Notes: generated from the sequence alone by a model not told the origin. Shown: positions 25,304-33,320, counted from the first letter of the stretch. The stretch is DNA of 64,000 nucleotides from Peterkaempfera sp044755465 (GCF_044755465.1 NZ_JBIVRB010000004.1:62001-126000); one strand, 5' to 3'. Numbers and translations: made by a program.

Positions 25304-25945
25304 TCAGGCGTCGGTGGTGGCGGCTTCGGTGGGTCCGCCGGTGGAGAGTGACCGGCGGGCGCAGGCCGTGATGCGGTCCGCGAGCTGCTGGTAGGTGATG
25401 GGCCCGCCGCAGAGGCGGCGTACGGAGGCCAGGCCCAGGCTGGCCTGTCCGGTGGCCTGCACAAGAGCGCGGGGGGCGACGTGGAAGCCCCACTGGCCGA
25501 TGTCCAGCGGGTCGTAGTCGGCGTGGGTGAGCGCGGAGTGGAGGGCGAAGACGTAGACGTCGGCGTTGTAGGACTGCTCGGTGGCGTCGCCGTTCTCGGG
25601 GGTCCAGGTGCGCCCGCGCAGCCGGGAGAAGCGGATCTCCGACAGCCGGCGCTGGCCCCAGGCCTGGAGGTAGGCGCTGGTCTTGACCTCGATCTTCAGC
25701 CCGTCCGGCGTCAGGACGTCGAAGCTCTCCCACTCCGTGTTGCGTGCCACGGCGCCGACCGCGCGGTGGACCAGGAACTCCGCGAGCAGGCCCCGGGTGG
25801 TGTTGGTCCGCAGGTCGGGCAGCGCATAGCGCCAGAAGTCCAGCACCGTTCCGCCATCCATGCCCCGGAACGCCTCGCTGCCCTCAAGCGGCGTCAGCTC
25901 GGCCGGGGTGTGCCAGTCGTCGGAGGCGGCGGAGTCGGAGAGCAT
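25304..25945 (-). CDS. uncharacterised protein with PD-(D/E)XK nuclease-like motif
   Basis: This is a soluble 213-residue protein from ATG 25945. I do not recognise a named family. The centre, SFDVLTPDGLKIEVKTSAYLQAW, has the D...(E)xK arrangement of PD-(D/E)XK nucleases: Asp in FDVL, then Glu-Val-Lys, then a helix. An upstream acidic helix, RGLLAEFLVHRAVG, could supply another ligand. SYNADVYVFALH resembles the strand after the nuclease core. It converges on the YccF gene and has no methyltransferase neighbour, so it is not an ordinary restriction enzyme. The role is unknown, and a structural rather than catalytic use of the fold is possible. Confidence 0.7.
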   Translation of the reverse strand: MLSDSAASDDWHTPAELTPLEGSEAFRGMDGGTVLDFWRYALPDLRTNTTRGLLAEFLVHRAVGAVARNTEWESFDVLTPDGLKIEVKTSAYLQAWGQRRLSEIRFSRLRGRTWTPENGDATEQSYNADVYVFALHSALTHADYDPLDIGQWGFHVAPRALVQATGQASLGLASVRRLCGGPITYQQLADRITACARRSLSTGGPTEAATTDA

Positions 25946-26077
25946 TCCCCAAGCCTGTCATGAGCGCCGGACAGGGAGGGCGCATCGAGGGCAGCACCCG
26001 GAAGTCTCCGGTGCCGTGGCCCTCGGTGCGCCCTCCCCGGTGGGAAGGCTGGTGTTCCCGCCGGTCAGAGCCCTGAT

Positions 26078-26566
26078 CTAGCGGTAATTGACGAACTGGA
26101 GTGCGAAGTCCAGGTCCTTGCCCTTGAGCAGCGCCTGGACGGCCTGGAGGTCGTCGCGGCTCTTGGAGGAGACCCGGAGTTCGTCGCCCTGGATCTGGGC
26201 CTTGACGCCCTTGGGGCCCTCGTCGCGGATGATCTTCGAGACCTTCTTCGCATCGTCCTGGGAGATGCCCTCCTTGATGGAGGCGGAGATCCGGTACTCC
26301 TTGCCGGAGAGCTGCGGCTCGCCGGCGTCCAGCGCCTTCAGCGAGATGCTCCGCTTCACCAGCTTGGTCTCGAAGACGTCCAGGATCGCCTTGACCCGCT
26401 CCTCGGAGTTGGCCTTCATCTCGATCTTCTCGCCCGACCAGGCGATGGAGGCGCCCACGTTCTTGAAGTCGAAGCGGGTGGCGATCTCGCGGGAGGCCTG
26501 GTTGAGCGCGTTGTCGACCTCCTGCCGCTCGACCTTCGAAACGATGTCGAAACTGGAGTCGGCCAT
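26078..26566 (-). CDS. yajQ: YajQ family nucleotide-binding protein
   Basis: This 162-residue protein starts at ATG 26566, with AAGGAG upstream. It matches the YajQ (DUF520) family end to end: MADSSFDIVSKVERQEVDNA, EIATRFDFKN, SGKEYRISASIKEGISQDDAKK and a C-terminus ending DLDFALQFVNYR. Members bind nucleotides, and some bind cyclic di-GMP. It is transcribed alone, divergent from tRNA-Tyr, with an intergenic palindrome at 26658-26669. Confidence 0.93.
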   Translation of the reverse strand: MADSSFDIVSKVERQEVDNALNQASREIATRFDFKNVGASIAWSGEKIEMKANSEERVKAILDVFETKLVKRSISLKALDAGEPQLSGKEYRISASIKEGISQDDAKKVSKIIRDEGPKGVKAQIQGDELRVSSKSRDDLQAVQALLKGKDLDFALQFVNYR

Positions 26567-26657
26567 GCTGTCGGTTCTCCTTGGCGGTGGTACGGCACTG
26601 TCCGGCGCCCAGCCTATCCACCACCGCCGCACCCGGCCGCCGCACGCCCCCCACCCC

Positions 26658-26669
26658 GGTTGATCAACC
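26658..26669. promoter_or_regulatory. 12-bp palindrome with partial direct copy
   Basis: GGTTGATCAACC is a perfect palindrome. The next bases repeat TGATCAACC after CG. It lies between divergent yajQ and tRNA-Tyr and could be an operator; no regulator is suggested by the sequence. Confidence 0.3.
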
Positions 26670-26754
26670 CGTGATCAACCGAGTGGCGGACCACCCCGGG
26701 GCATCGGGTATCGTTTACGACGTCAAGCGGGGCACGGCCCCGTGAGACGCCCCT

Positions 26755-26836
26755 GGCGGGTTGCCCGAGCGGCCAAAGGGAGCAGACTGTAAATCTGCCG
26801 GCAATGCCTACGTAGGTTCGAACCCTACACCCGCCA
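26755..26836 (+). tRNA. tRNA-Tyr (GTA)
   Basis: This is an 82-nt class II tRNA. The acceptor GGCGGGT pairs with ACCCGCC, the anticodon GTA sits in ACTGTAAATC, there is a long variable arm, and the T-arm is GGTTCGAACCC. The 3' CCA is not encoded. Confidence 0.96.
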
Positions 26837-26845
26837 CAAACGCCG

Positions 26846-26887
26846 GAATCGGCCCTGAGCAGCGGAAACGCCGCTCAGGGCCGATTC
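26846..26887 (+). terminator. terminator hairpin after tRNA-Tyr
   Basis: A perfect 15-bp stem (GAATCGGCCCTGAGC and its complement) has an inner GCG-GAAA-CGC tetraloop helix, 10 nt after the tRNA. Confidence 0.75.
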
Positions 26888-27007
26888 TGCTGTGTGGGGT
26901 CCGGCGGTCGGCGCGGGCGGGTGCTTGACGGGTCGGCTTGGGGAAGCACACGATCGGAAGCCCGGCGGTACATCGCCCGGGGTCGCCTCCCGCGAGAGGA
27001 GTCGGCC

Positions 27008-27433
27008 ATGGACCGCACCCCGCCCTCCGCGTCCCCGTCGTCCCCCTGCTTCGGCTCCGTGGTGGTGCTGCGGGGCGAGCTGGACCTGCTGACCGCGCCG
27101 GCGGCGGACCGGCTGCTGGAGGACGCGGCCGCCACCCACCCCGGCTGCGACCTGCTGGTGGATCTGCGCCAGGTGACCTTCGCGGACTGCGCCGGGCTGA
27201 GCCCGCTGCTGCGAGCGGCCCGCCGGGCGCGGGAGCGGGGCGGCACGGTGACGGCGATGGTCACCGCTCCCCGGCTGCTGCGGCTGCTGACGCTGACCCG
27301 GATCACCGAGGCCGTGGCGGTACTGCCCGCCCTCGACCTGCCCGCCGACCCGCCGCGCACCCCGACCCGGCCGACCCCCGCCGGGGGCGGCGCCGCCACG
27401 GTCGCGGGTGGCCGGGGCGGCGGGCCCGGCTGA
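27008..27433 (+). CDS. STAS domain protein (anti-anti-sigma-like)
   Basis: These 141 residues start at ATG 27008, with AGGAG 6 nt upstream. A single STAS domain is visible: VVVLRGELDLLTAPAADRLL, then LLVDLRQVTFADCAGLSPLLRAAR. The position of the phosphorylatable Ser in SpoIIAA-type proteins (D-S-S-G-L) reads D-C-A-G-L here, so kinase-anti-sigma control by Ser phosphorylation looks lost. The last 30 residues are Pro/Gly/Arg-rich. No anti-sigma kinase or sigma gene is adjacent. It may be a scaffold or decoy in a stress-sigma network, which is inferred. Confidence 0.78.
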   Translation: MDRTPPSASPSSPCFGSVVVLRGELDLLTAPAADRLLEDAAATHPGCDLLVDLRQVTFADCAGLSPLLRAARRARERGGTVTAMVTAPRLLRLLTLTRITEAVAVLPALDLPADPPRTPTRPTPAGGGAATVAGGRGGGPG

Positions 27434-27470
27434 GCGAACCGCGCCCCGGGGGTGGGTCCCGGCGCGCCGC

Positions 27471-27504
27471 GATCAGGGGCGTACGACGATCAGGGGCGTA
27501 CGAC
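27471..27504. repeat. tandem repeat, 2 x 17 bp
   Basis: GATCAGGGGCGTACGAC is repeated head to tail in the gap between the STAS gene and the transporter gene. Confidence 0.95.
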
Positions 27505-27611
27505 ACCGGGCGCGGACCGGGCCGGCCACCCCGCCACCTGGTCGGGGCAGCGCTGCGCCATCCGCCGCAGCAGCGGTCGAGGGGGCGGCCGGGGCGGCTT
27601 ACGCTCGCGCT

Positions 27612-29669
27612 GTGCCCACTGTGACCGGGTTGCTCAAACGCCTGGTGCTCGGCCGCGCCATGCGCAGCGAGGAGCTCCAGGAGACGCTCCTCCCCAAGCG
27701 CCTCGCACTGCCGATCTTCGCCTCCGACCCGCTCTCCTCGGTGGCCTATGCCACCCAGGAGATCCTGCTGGTGCTCACCGTGGGCGGCCTCGCCTATCTG
27801 CACTTCACGCCGTGGATCGGGCTGGCGGTGGTCTGCCTGATGGCCGTCGTGGTGCTCTCCTACCGCCAGGTGGTGCACGCCTATCCCAGCGGCGGCGGCT
27901 CGTTCGAGGTCGTCTCGACCAACCTGGGGGCCTCGGCGGGCCTGGTGGTGGCGGCCTCGCTGCTGGTCGACTATGTGATGACGGTCGCCGTGTCGGTGGC
28001 CTCCGGCGTCGACAACATCATCTCGGCCGTCCCGTCGCTGGCCGGCCACCGGGTGCTGATGGCGCTGCTGTTCGTCGCGGTGCTGGCCGCGGTCAACCTG
28101 CGCGGGATCCGGGAGGCCGGTACGGCGTTCGCCGCGCCGACGTACCTGTTCATCGCCGGCATGCTGATCATGATCGGCACCGGCCTGTTCCGCTACCTGC
28201 TCGGTGACGCGCCGGTGGCCGAGAGCGCCCGGTACGGAATCCGGCCGGACCCGGGCGACCAGGGGCTGGCCGGGTTCGCCCTGGTGATGCTCTGTCTGCG
28301 GGCGTTCTCCAGCGGCTGCACCGCGCTGACCGGGGTGGAGGCCATCTCCAACGGGGTGCCCGCCTTCCGCCGCCCCAAGTCGAAGAACGCCGCGACCACC
28401 CTGGCGGCCATGGGCCTGATCGCGGTGGTCATGTTCGCCGGGATCACCACGCTGGCGCTGGTCGCCAAGGTGCACATCACCGACGACTCCTGCCGGCTGA
28501 CCGGCATCGGCGGCAACTGCGCCTCCTTCACCCAGCGCACGGTGATCGCCCAACTCGCCGGTTCGGTCTTCGGCGGCGAGCAGAGCTTCGGCTTCTACTA
28601 CGTGCAGGCGGTGACCGCGCTGGTGCTGGTGCTGGCGGCCAACACCGCGTTCAACGGCTTCCCGCTGCTGGCCTCGATCCTCGCCCAGCGCCGCTATCTG
28701 CCGCACCAACTGCACACCCGGGGCGACCGGTTGGCGTTCTCCAACGGCATCCTGGCGCTGGCCGTGGTCGCCGGCGTGCTGCTCTGGGCCTTCCGGGCGA
28801 ACGTCACCAGCCTGATCCACCTCTACATCCTCGGCGTGTTCACCTCCTTCACCCTCTCCCAGACCGGCATGGTGCGGCACTGGAACCGCGAGCTGCGCAC
28901 CGAGACCGACCCGGCGCTGCGCCGCCGCCACCACCTGGCCCGGATCGTCAACGGCACCGGCGCGGTGGTCACCGGGCTGGTGCTGGTGATCGTGCTGCTC
29001 ACCAAGTTCACCCAGGGCGCCTGGCTGGCGGTGCTCGCCGCCATCGTGCTGTGGACGACCATGCGCGGCATCCGCCGCCACTACGACAGCACCGCCGCCG
29101 AACTGGCCGTCACCGACCCGCGCGGTGAGTACCGGCCGCCCGCCCGGGTGCTGATGATCGTGCTGGTCTCCAAGGTGCACAAGCCGACGCTGCGGGCGCT
29201 CGCGTACGCCCAGGCGTTCCGCCCCGACTCGCTGGAGGCGCTCAATGTCTCGGTGGACCGGGAGGAGACCGCCGCGTTGGAGGAGCAGTGGCGGCAGCTG
29301 GACCTGCCGGTGCCGCTCAAGGTGTTGGACTCGCCCTACCGCGAGGTGGGGCGGCCGGTGGTGGAGTACGTACGGTCGATCAGGCGCGCCGGTCCGCGTG
29401 ACCTGGTCGCGGTGTTCATCCCGGAGTACGTGGTCGGCCACTGGTGGGAGAACCTGCTGCACAACCAGTCCGCGCTCTGGCTCAAGAGCCGGCTGCTGTT
29501 CACCCCGGGGGTGATGGTCACCAGCGTGCCCTGGCAGCTCAGCTCCTCCGCCCACGCCAACCACCCGGTGTCCCGTGCGCCGGGCGCCGTCCGGCGCGGC
29601 GAGCCCGCCCCGCGGCCCCGGTCGCGCAGCGGGGCGGGTAACTCTTCCGGGGGACGCCGGCGGCCCTGA
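27612..29669 (+). CDS. APC superfamily permease, KimA/YdaO-like potassium importer
   Basis: These 685 residues start at GTG 27612; GTG 27621 is equally possible and there is no clear ribosome-binding site. The N-terminus (ETLLPKRLALPIFASDPLSSVAYATQEILL) is the signature of the KimA/YdaO group of high-affinity potassium-proton symporters rather than of general amino acid permeases. About twelve spans follow, for example GLVVAASLLVDYVMTVAVSVASGVDNI. A soluble C-terminal domain of about 170 residues (VLMIVLVSKVHKPTLRALAYA) is typical. In Firmicutes such transporters are controlled by cyclic di-AMP at RNA and protein level; I see no riboswitch upstream here. The final 40 residues are basic and disordered. 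Confidence 0.82.
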   Translation: MPTVTGLLKRLVLGRAMRSEELQETLLPKRLALPIFASDPLSSVAYATQEILLVLTVGGLAYLHFTPWIGLAVVCLMAVVVLSYRQVVHAYPSGGGSFEVVSTNLGASAGLVVAASLLVDYVMTVAVSVASGVDNIISAVPSLAGHRVLMALLFVAVLAAVNLRGIREAGTAFAAPTYLFIAGMLIMIGTGLFRYLLGDAPVAESARYGIRPDPGDQGLAGFALVMLCLRAFSSGCTALTGVEAISNGVPAFRRPKSKNAATTLAAMGLIAVVMFAGITTLALVAKVHITDDSCRLTGIGGNCASFTQRTVIAQLAGSVFGGEQSFGFYYVQAVTALVLVLAANTAFNGFPLLASILAQRRYLPHQLHTRGDRLAFSNGILALAVVAGVLLWAFRANVTSLIHLYILGVFTSFTLSQTGMVRHWNRELRTETDPALRRRHHLARIVNGTGAVVTGLVLVIVLLTKFTQGAWLAVLAAIVLWTTMRGIRRHYDSTAAELAVTDPRGEYRPPARVLMIVLVSKVHKPTLRALAYAQAFRPDSLEALNVSVDREETAALEEQWRQLDLPVPLKVLDSPYREVGRPVVEYVRSIRRAGPRDLVAVFIPEYVVGHWWENLLHNQSALWLKSRLLFTPGVMVTSVPWQLSSSAHANHPVSRAPGAVRRGEPAPRPRSRSGAGNSSGGRRRP

Positions 29670-29866
29670 CCCAGGCGCCCGGCCCGGGGACGCCGCGTGC
29701 TCGTACCGGCCCTGGCCAGCGGGGAGCCGCCGTCCGGCCGGGAGCGGTCGACCCCGGGGGTGCGGGGTGGCGGTGTCCGTGCGGAACATTCCTCCCGCAT
29801 ATGACGGCACGGCATGGTAGAAAGCACGGCACGCGGGGGAGGCGCCTGCTCGGAGGGGAGGCCGGG

Positions 29867-30445
29867 GTGGGGGAGACGGTGAGGGTACGGGAGGCGGGGG
29901 CGGCGGACGTCGCGGCCGCCGCCGAGGTCTGGCACGCCGCCCACCTGGCCCGCCGCAACGGCCGGGCCTTACCCAAGGAGCAGCACGACCTGGTCTACAC
30001 GCGGATGACCGCACCCGGGGCGCTGCTGCTGGTCGCTGAGGACTTCACGCCGCCCGACGGCACACCGCCCGACGGCACGCCGCCCGACGCGACAGCGCCG
30101 GAGACCGGGCCGCCGCTCACGGTCGGCACCCTGCTCGCCGTGCCGGGGCGGGCGGACGACGGGGCCGGTCCGCTGGTCCCCGAACTGCTGCACATCTCGC
30201 TGGTCTCGGTGCTGCCCGACCGCTGGGGCGAGCGCGTGGGCCGACTGCTGATGGGGGAGATCCTGGGCCGTGCACCGGCCCTCGGTCATCGGTACGTCCA
30301 GCTGTGGACGTACGCCGACAACATGCGCGCCAACCGCCTGTACCGCGCCCACGGCTTCCGCCGCACCGGCCGCGCCCACATCGACGACTGGGGAGAGCTG
30401 ATCGTCCAGTACCGCCGGGACGTGTCGGCACCCCCGCCGGGTTGA
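29867..30445 (+). CDS. GNAT family N-acetyltransferase
   Basis: These 192 residues start at GTG 29867, preceded by GGAGGGGAGG. The acetyl-CoA-binding core is recognisable: LLHISLVSVLPDRWGERVGRLLMGEIL (motif A, with the pyrophosphate loop altered to DRWGERVG) and YVQLWTYADNMRANRLYRAHGFRRTG (motif B). A TPPDG triple repeat interrupts the domain near residue 63, between the first strands. The substrate is unknown. It is a single gene between the transporter and a convergent NAD(P)-binding protein. Confidence 0.85.
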   Translation: MGETVRVREAGAADVAAAAEVWHAAHLARRNGRALPKEQHDLVYTRMTAPGALLLVAEDFTPPDGTPPDGTPPDATAPETGPPLTVGTLLAVPGRADDGAGPLVPELLHISLVSVLPDRWGERVGRLLMGEILGRAPALGHRYVQLWTYADNMRANRLYRAHGFRRTGRAHIDDWGELIVQYRRDVSAPPPG

Positions 30446-30498
30446 ACCGGGCCAGCTGAACCGGGCCAGTTGAGTCGGCCCAGCTGAACCGGCCCAGC
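30443..30498. repeat. degenerate tandem repeat, 4 x 14 bp
   Basis: Four 14-bp units of the form TGAACCGGGCCAGC lie directly at the end of the acetyltransferase gene, in the gap between convergent genes. Units 1 and 2 differ by one base; units 3 and 4 differ at a few. Confidence 0.9.
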
Positions 30499-30512
30499 GG
30501 TACGGGCCCGGG

Positions 30513-31178
30513 TCAGCCCCGGCCGACCACGGCCGCGACCGCCTCCGCCACCGGCGTGTCGCCGCTCACCAGCTCCAGCGTCGCCCCGGCCGTCGCGGGC
30601 GCGTCCAGCAGCGCCGCCAGCACCGCCGCGACATCGTCACGCGGCACCTCGCCGCGCCCGGTGGACGGGGCCAGCCGCACCCGGCCGGTGCCCGGACCGT
30701 CGGTGAGCCGCCCCGGCCGCAGCACCGTCCAGGCCAGCGCCGGGCGGGAGCGGACGGCGTCGTCGGCGGCGCCCTTGGCCCGCAGATAGGCGCCGAAGAC
30801 CGGGTCCGCGCTGTCGGGGGCACCGGCGTCCGCGCCCATCGAGGAGACCATCAGATAGCGCCGCACACCGGCCCGTTCGGCGGCGTCCGCGAGCAGCACG
30901 GCCGCGTCGCGGTCCACCGTCTCCTTGCGGGCCGCGCCGCTGCCCGGACCGGCTCCGGCGGCGAAGACCACCGCGTCCGCGCCCGCCAGCAGCCCGGCCA
31001 GTTCCTCGACCGACGACTTCTCCAGATCGTGGACGACCGGTTCGGCGACCGCCGCCCGCAGGTCCGCCGCCTGGTCGGGGTTGCGGATGATCCCGGCGAC
31101 CGCGTCGCCGCGCCCGGCGAGCAGCCGCTCCAGCCGCAGGGCGATCTTCCCGTGTCCACCGGCGATGACGATGCGCAT
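30513..31178 (-). CDS. atypical SDR, NAD(P)-binding protein
   Basis: This 221-residue Rossmann protein starts at ATG 31178. The glycine-rich loop is MRIVIAGGHGKIALRLERLL. DAVVFAAGAG follows, then YLMVSSMGAD with a Ser but no YxxxK pair: the usual Tyr-Lys site is replaced by AYLRAKGAADDAV, which retains Y....K at wider spacing. This is the YwnB/NmrA-like group of NAD(P)-binding proteins, often annotated as sugar epimerase-like or flavin reductase-like. The substrate is unknown. It is monocistronic and transcribed away from the amidohydrolase. Confidence 0.85.
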   Translation of the reverse strand: MRIVIAGGHGKIALRLERLLAGRGDAVAGIIRNPDQAADLRAAVAEPVVHDLEKSSVEELAGLLAGADAVVFAAGAGPGSGAARKETVDRDAAVLLADAAERAGVRRYLMVSSMGADAGAPDSADPVFGAYLRAKGAADDAVRSRPALAWTVLRPGRLTDGPGTGRVRLAPSTGRGEVPRDDVAAVLAALLDAPATAGATLELVSGDTPVAEAVAAVVGRG

Positions 31179-31264
31179 GGGACGAGCCTAGCCACGCTCC
31201 CGCAGGGCCGCAGCGCGTCGGCGGCAGGCGTCCGGGGGGACGGGCGGGTACGGCAGGCACGACC

Positions 31265-31300
31265 GGGGCTGTACCCGGGGCTGTACCCGGGGCTGTACCG
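31265..31300. repeat. tandem repeat, 3 x 12 bp
   Basis: GGGGCTGTACCC is repeated three times (last base of the third copy G), just downstream of the amidohydrolase-like gene. Confidence 0.93.
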
Positions 31301-31314
31301 GGCCGGGCCGGGGC

Positions 31315-32601
31315 TCACGGCCGGGGCGGGGTGCCGCGCCCCTGGCGGGGGACGGCCAGGGTCGTGGTGTCCGCGAACTCGCGGACCGCGCTGGTCCGGC
31401 TGGCCACCCGGCCCCGGTGCACCACCACCCGGCTCTGGCCGCCGGCCAGTGCCCCGCGCAGGCTGTCCCCCCGCACCGCCAGCAGCTCCGCCGGGAACCC
31501 CGCCTCCACCCGCACCTCGGGCAGCCCCAGCACCTCCCGCGCCCGCGCGCTGACGGCCTCGTACGCCGCCTCGGGTTCCAGTGCGCCCGCCGCCGACAGC
31601 AGGAAGGCCGCCTCCAGCGGATCGGCCCGGCCGACCGGGTTTCCGGGGTCGCGCAGTCCGCCGCTGCCGGCCGCGAGGGCCACCCCGGCCCGGCGCAGCA
31701 CCCCGGCCAGCGCCGGGCGGAAGGCGGCGGGTGCCGGGTGGCCGGGCCCGCCGGAGCCGGTGCAGCCGCCGCTCTGCGGCAGGCAGACCACCGCCACCCC
31801 GGCGGCGGCCAGCCGGTCGGCGCAGCGGGCCGCCGCGCCGTCCGGCAGCAGGCCGAGCCGGGTGCAGGGGCCGATCGCGGCGCGCGGCCGCACCGGGCCG
31901 AGCACGGCGGCCAACCGGGTGAGCCGGGCCGGGTCGGCGGCGTCGGTGTGCAGGTCCACCGGGCAGCCGAACTCGGCGGCGATGCCGAGCAGCGTCTCCA
32001 CGTACCCGGCGGGGTCCGGGTCGAGATCGGGGCAGCCGCCGACGGCGTGCGCGCCCAGCTTGAGCGCCTCCCGCAGCAGTTCGCGCTCCGCCGCGCCCGC
32101 CGCCCCGGTGAGCAGCCGGGGCATGGCCACCGCCTGCACCTCCACCAGGCCGCGCAGCGCCCGACCCGCCTCCAGTACGGTCTCCAGCCGGCCCAGCCCG
32201 TGCAGGGCGCCGATCCGGACGTGGGTGCGCTGCGCGGTGGCGCCGTAGCCGAGGCCGGTCAGCGCGCCCTCGGTGATCCGGCGCAGCAGCTCCGGGCCGC
32301 CCTCCGGGGGCGGGCCGGGGAGCGCGGCGGAGAAGGCGGCGTCCAGGTGGGCGTGCGGCTCGGCGGGGGCGGGGAGCAGCAGATAGCCGCCGAGGTCGAC
32401 GCGCGGGCCGGGCGGGGCGGTGCCGTGGCCGAGGCTGCCCGCGGTGCCCACCGCCTGGATGCGGTCCCCGCCGATCCTGACGTCCACCACCCGGCCGTCC
32501 AGCAGCCGCGCGCCGGTCAGCAGCAGCGCGGGCCGCCCGGCGTGCGGCGCGCCGGACGCGCCGGGGTGCGGCCCGTCGGCGGGTGCCCCGTCCGCCGGCA
32601 T
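31315..32601 (-). CDS. cytosine deaminase-like amidohydrolase, probably a degenerate enzyme
   Basis: These 428 residues start at ATG 32601, with AAGGAG 7 nt upstream. The fold follows CodA-type amidohydrolases: a beta-sandwich start (LLLTGARLLDGRVVDVRIGG), then LLLPAPAEPHAHLDAAF with the first two metal histidines. Later ligands look replaced. The HxDExD stretch reads DLHTDAADP (no catalytic Glu), the next His position reads AIGPCTRLG, and the metal Asp motif reads AAGSGGLRDPGNPVG. If the alignment is right, the protein cannot carry out classical deamination. It may be a regulatory or structural relative; activity on another substrate is not excluded. Confidence 0.75.
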   Translation of the reverse strand: MPADGAPADGPHPGASGAPHAGRPALLLTGARLLDGRVVDVRIGGDRIQAVGTAGSLGHGTAPPGPRVDLGGYLLLPAPAEPHAHLDAAFSAALPGPPPEGGPELLRRITEGALTGLGYGATAQRTHVRIGALHGLGRLETVLEAGRALRGLVEVQAVAMPRLLTGAAGAAERELLREALKLGAHAVGGCPDLDPDPAGYVETLLGIAAEFGCPVDLHTDAADPARLTRLAAVLGPVRPRAAIGPCTRLGLLPDGAAARCADRLAAAGVAVVCLPQSGGCTGSGGPGHPAPAAFRPALAGVLRRAGVALAAGSGGLRDPGNPVGRADPLEAAFLLSAAGALEPEAAYEAVSARAREVLGLPEVRVEAGFPAELLAVRGDSLRGALAGGQSRVVVHRGRVASRTSAVREFADTTTLAVPRQGRGTPPRP

Positions 32602-32646
32602 CCGCCGCTCCTTCCCGCCGTCTGTGTCCTCCTTGAGCCTGCATCC

Positions 32647-32675
32647 GGACCACCCAGGAAATTCCTGGGTGGTCC
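32647..32675. promoter_or_regulatory. 29-bp inverted repeat, 14-bp arms with 1-nt centre
   Basis: GGACCACCCAGGAA, a single A, then the exact complement. It lies 46 bp upstream of the amidohydrolase-like start. With no loop, it is more likely a DNA operator than an RNA hairpin. Confidence 0.5.
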
Positions 32676-32816
32676 CCGGGGCCCGCGATCACGGGCCGAG
32701 CCTAGGCGGCGGTCGGCGGGGCGGTCGGCAGGCGGGCATTAGTCGTACCGGCACGGGGCGCGCGGCAGCCTCGCAGGACCGGCCCTGGCCTGCGATCTTC
32801 CCACCGGGATACGGAT

Positions 32817-32845
32817 TTCACCTTCGGCCCGGAACCGTGTAATCT
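32817..32845 (+). promoter_or_regulatory. tRNA-Thr/tRNA-Met promoter
   Basis: TTCACC (32817-32822) and TAATCT (32840-32845) have a 17-bp spacer. The predicted start is a few bases before the tRNA-Thr 5' end at 32858. Confidence 0.6.
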
Positions 32846-32857
32846 CTTCTTCGGCCC

Positions 32858-32930
32858 GCCCCAATAGCTCAGTCGGCAGAGCGTCTCCATGGTAAGGAGA
32901 AGGTCTACGGTTCGATTCCGTATTGGGGCT
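32858..32930 (+). tRNA. tRNA-Thr (GGT)
   Basis: 73 nt. The acceptor GCCCCAA pairs with TTGGGGC, the anticodon loop ATGGTAA gives GGT, the T-loop is GGTTCGATTCC, and the discriminator is T. CCA is not encoded. Confidence 0.95.
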
Positions 32931-32973
32931 CTGGTGAGCAGGTGTCTGCACTCGCAGGCTCCCTGGTCATCCA

Positions 32974-33046
32974 AGCGGTGTAGCTCAGTCGGTAGAGCAA
33001 GCGGCTCATAATCGCTGTGTCACCGGTTCAAGTCCGGTCACCGCTA
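32974..33046 (+). tRNA. tRNA-Met (CAT), elongator type
   Basis: 73 nt. The acceptor AGCGGTG pairs with CACCGCT, including a paired 1-72 position, so it is an elongator rather than an initiator. The anticodon loop CTCATAA gives CAT, and the T-arm is CGGTTCAAGTCCG. It lies 43 bp after tRNA-Thr and is probably cotranscribed. Confidence 0.93.
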
Positions 33047-33052
33047 CCCCGC

Positions 33053-33097
33053 GTAGCCGGTCGGGGGGATTGAAACTCCCGATCGGCTACTCTTGTT
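33053..33097 (+). terminator. terminator/attenuator between tRNA-Met and rpmG
   Basis: A 13-bp stem (GTAGCCGGTCGGG against CCCGATCGGCTAC, one G-U pair) with a 12-nt loop is followed by TCTTGTT. It starts 7 nt after the tRNA and ends 34 nt before rpmG. Confidence 0.7.
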
Positions 33098-33130
33098 GCG
33101 TTCATCCGTCTGTCCGAGGAAGGCACTCCT

Positions 33131-33295
33131 GTGGCTGCCACTGACGTCCGCCCGAAGATCACGCTGGCCTGCGTGGAGTGCAAGGAGCGGAACTACATCA
33201 CCAAGAAGAACCGGCGCAACGACCCGGACCGTCTTGAGATGAAGAAGCACTGCCCCCGCTGCAACGCGCACACCGCGCACCGCGAGACCCGCTGA
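33131..33295 (+). CDS. rpmG: 50S ribosomal protein L33, zinc-binding (C+) form
   Basis: This 54-residue gene starts at GTG 33131, with AGGAAGG upstream. The sequence begins VAATDVRPKITLACVECKER and ends CPRCNAHTAHRETR. Both CxxC pairs (CVEC, CPRC) are present, so this is the zinc-ribbon form, whose cysteine-free paralogue is usually induced under zinc starvation. Only one L33 is visible here. It lies between the tRNA-Met terminator and its own strong hairpin. Confidence 0.96.
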   Translation: MAATDVRPKITLACVECKERNYITKKNRRNDPDRLEMKKHCPRCNAHTAHRETR

Positions 33296-33320
33296 CCCGG
33301 GGCTCACACCAGGCCTTACC

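Noticed and set aside
27434..27611. c-di-AMP (ydaO-type) riboswitch before the KimA-like gene
   Set aside because: The gap is short and I cannot see the conserved ydaO pseudo-symmetric core; a covariance search would be decisive.
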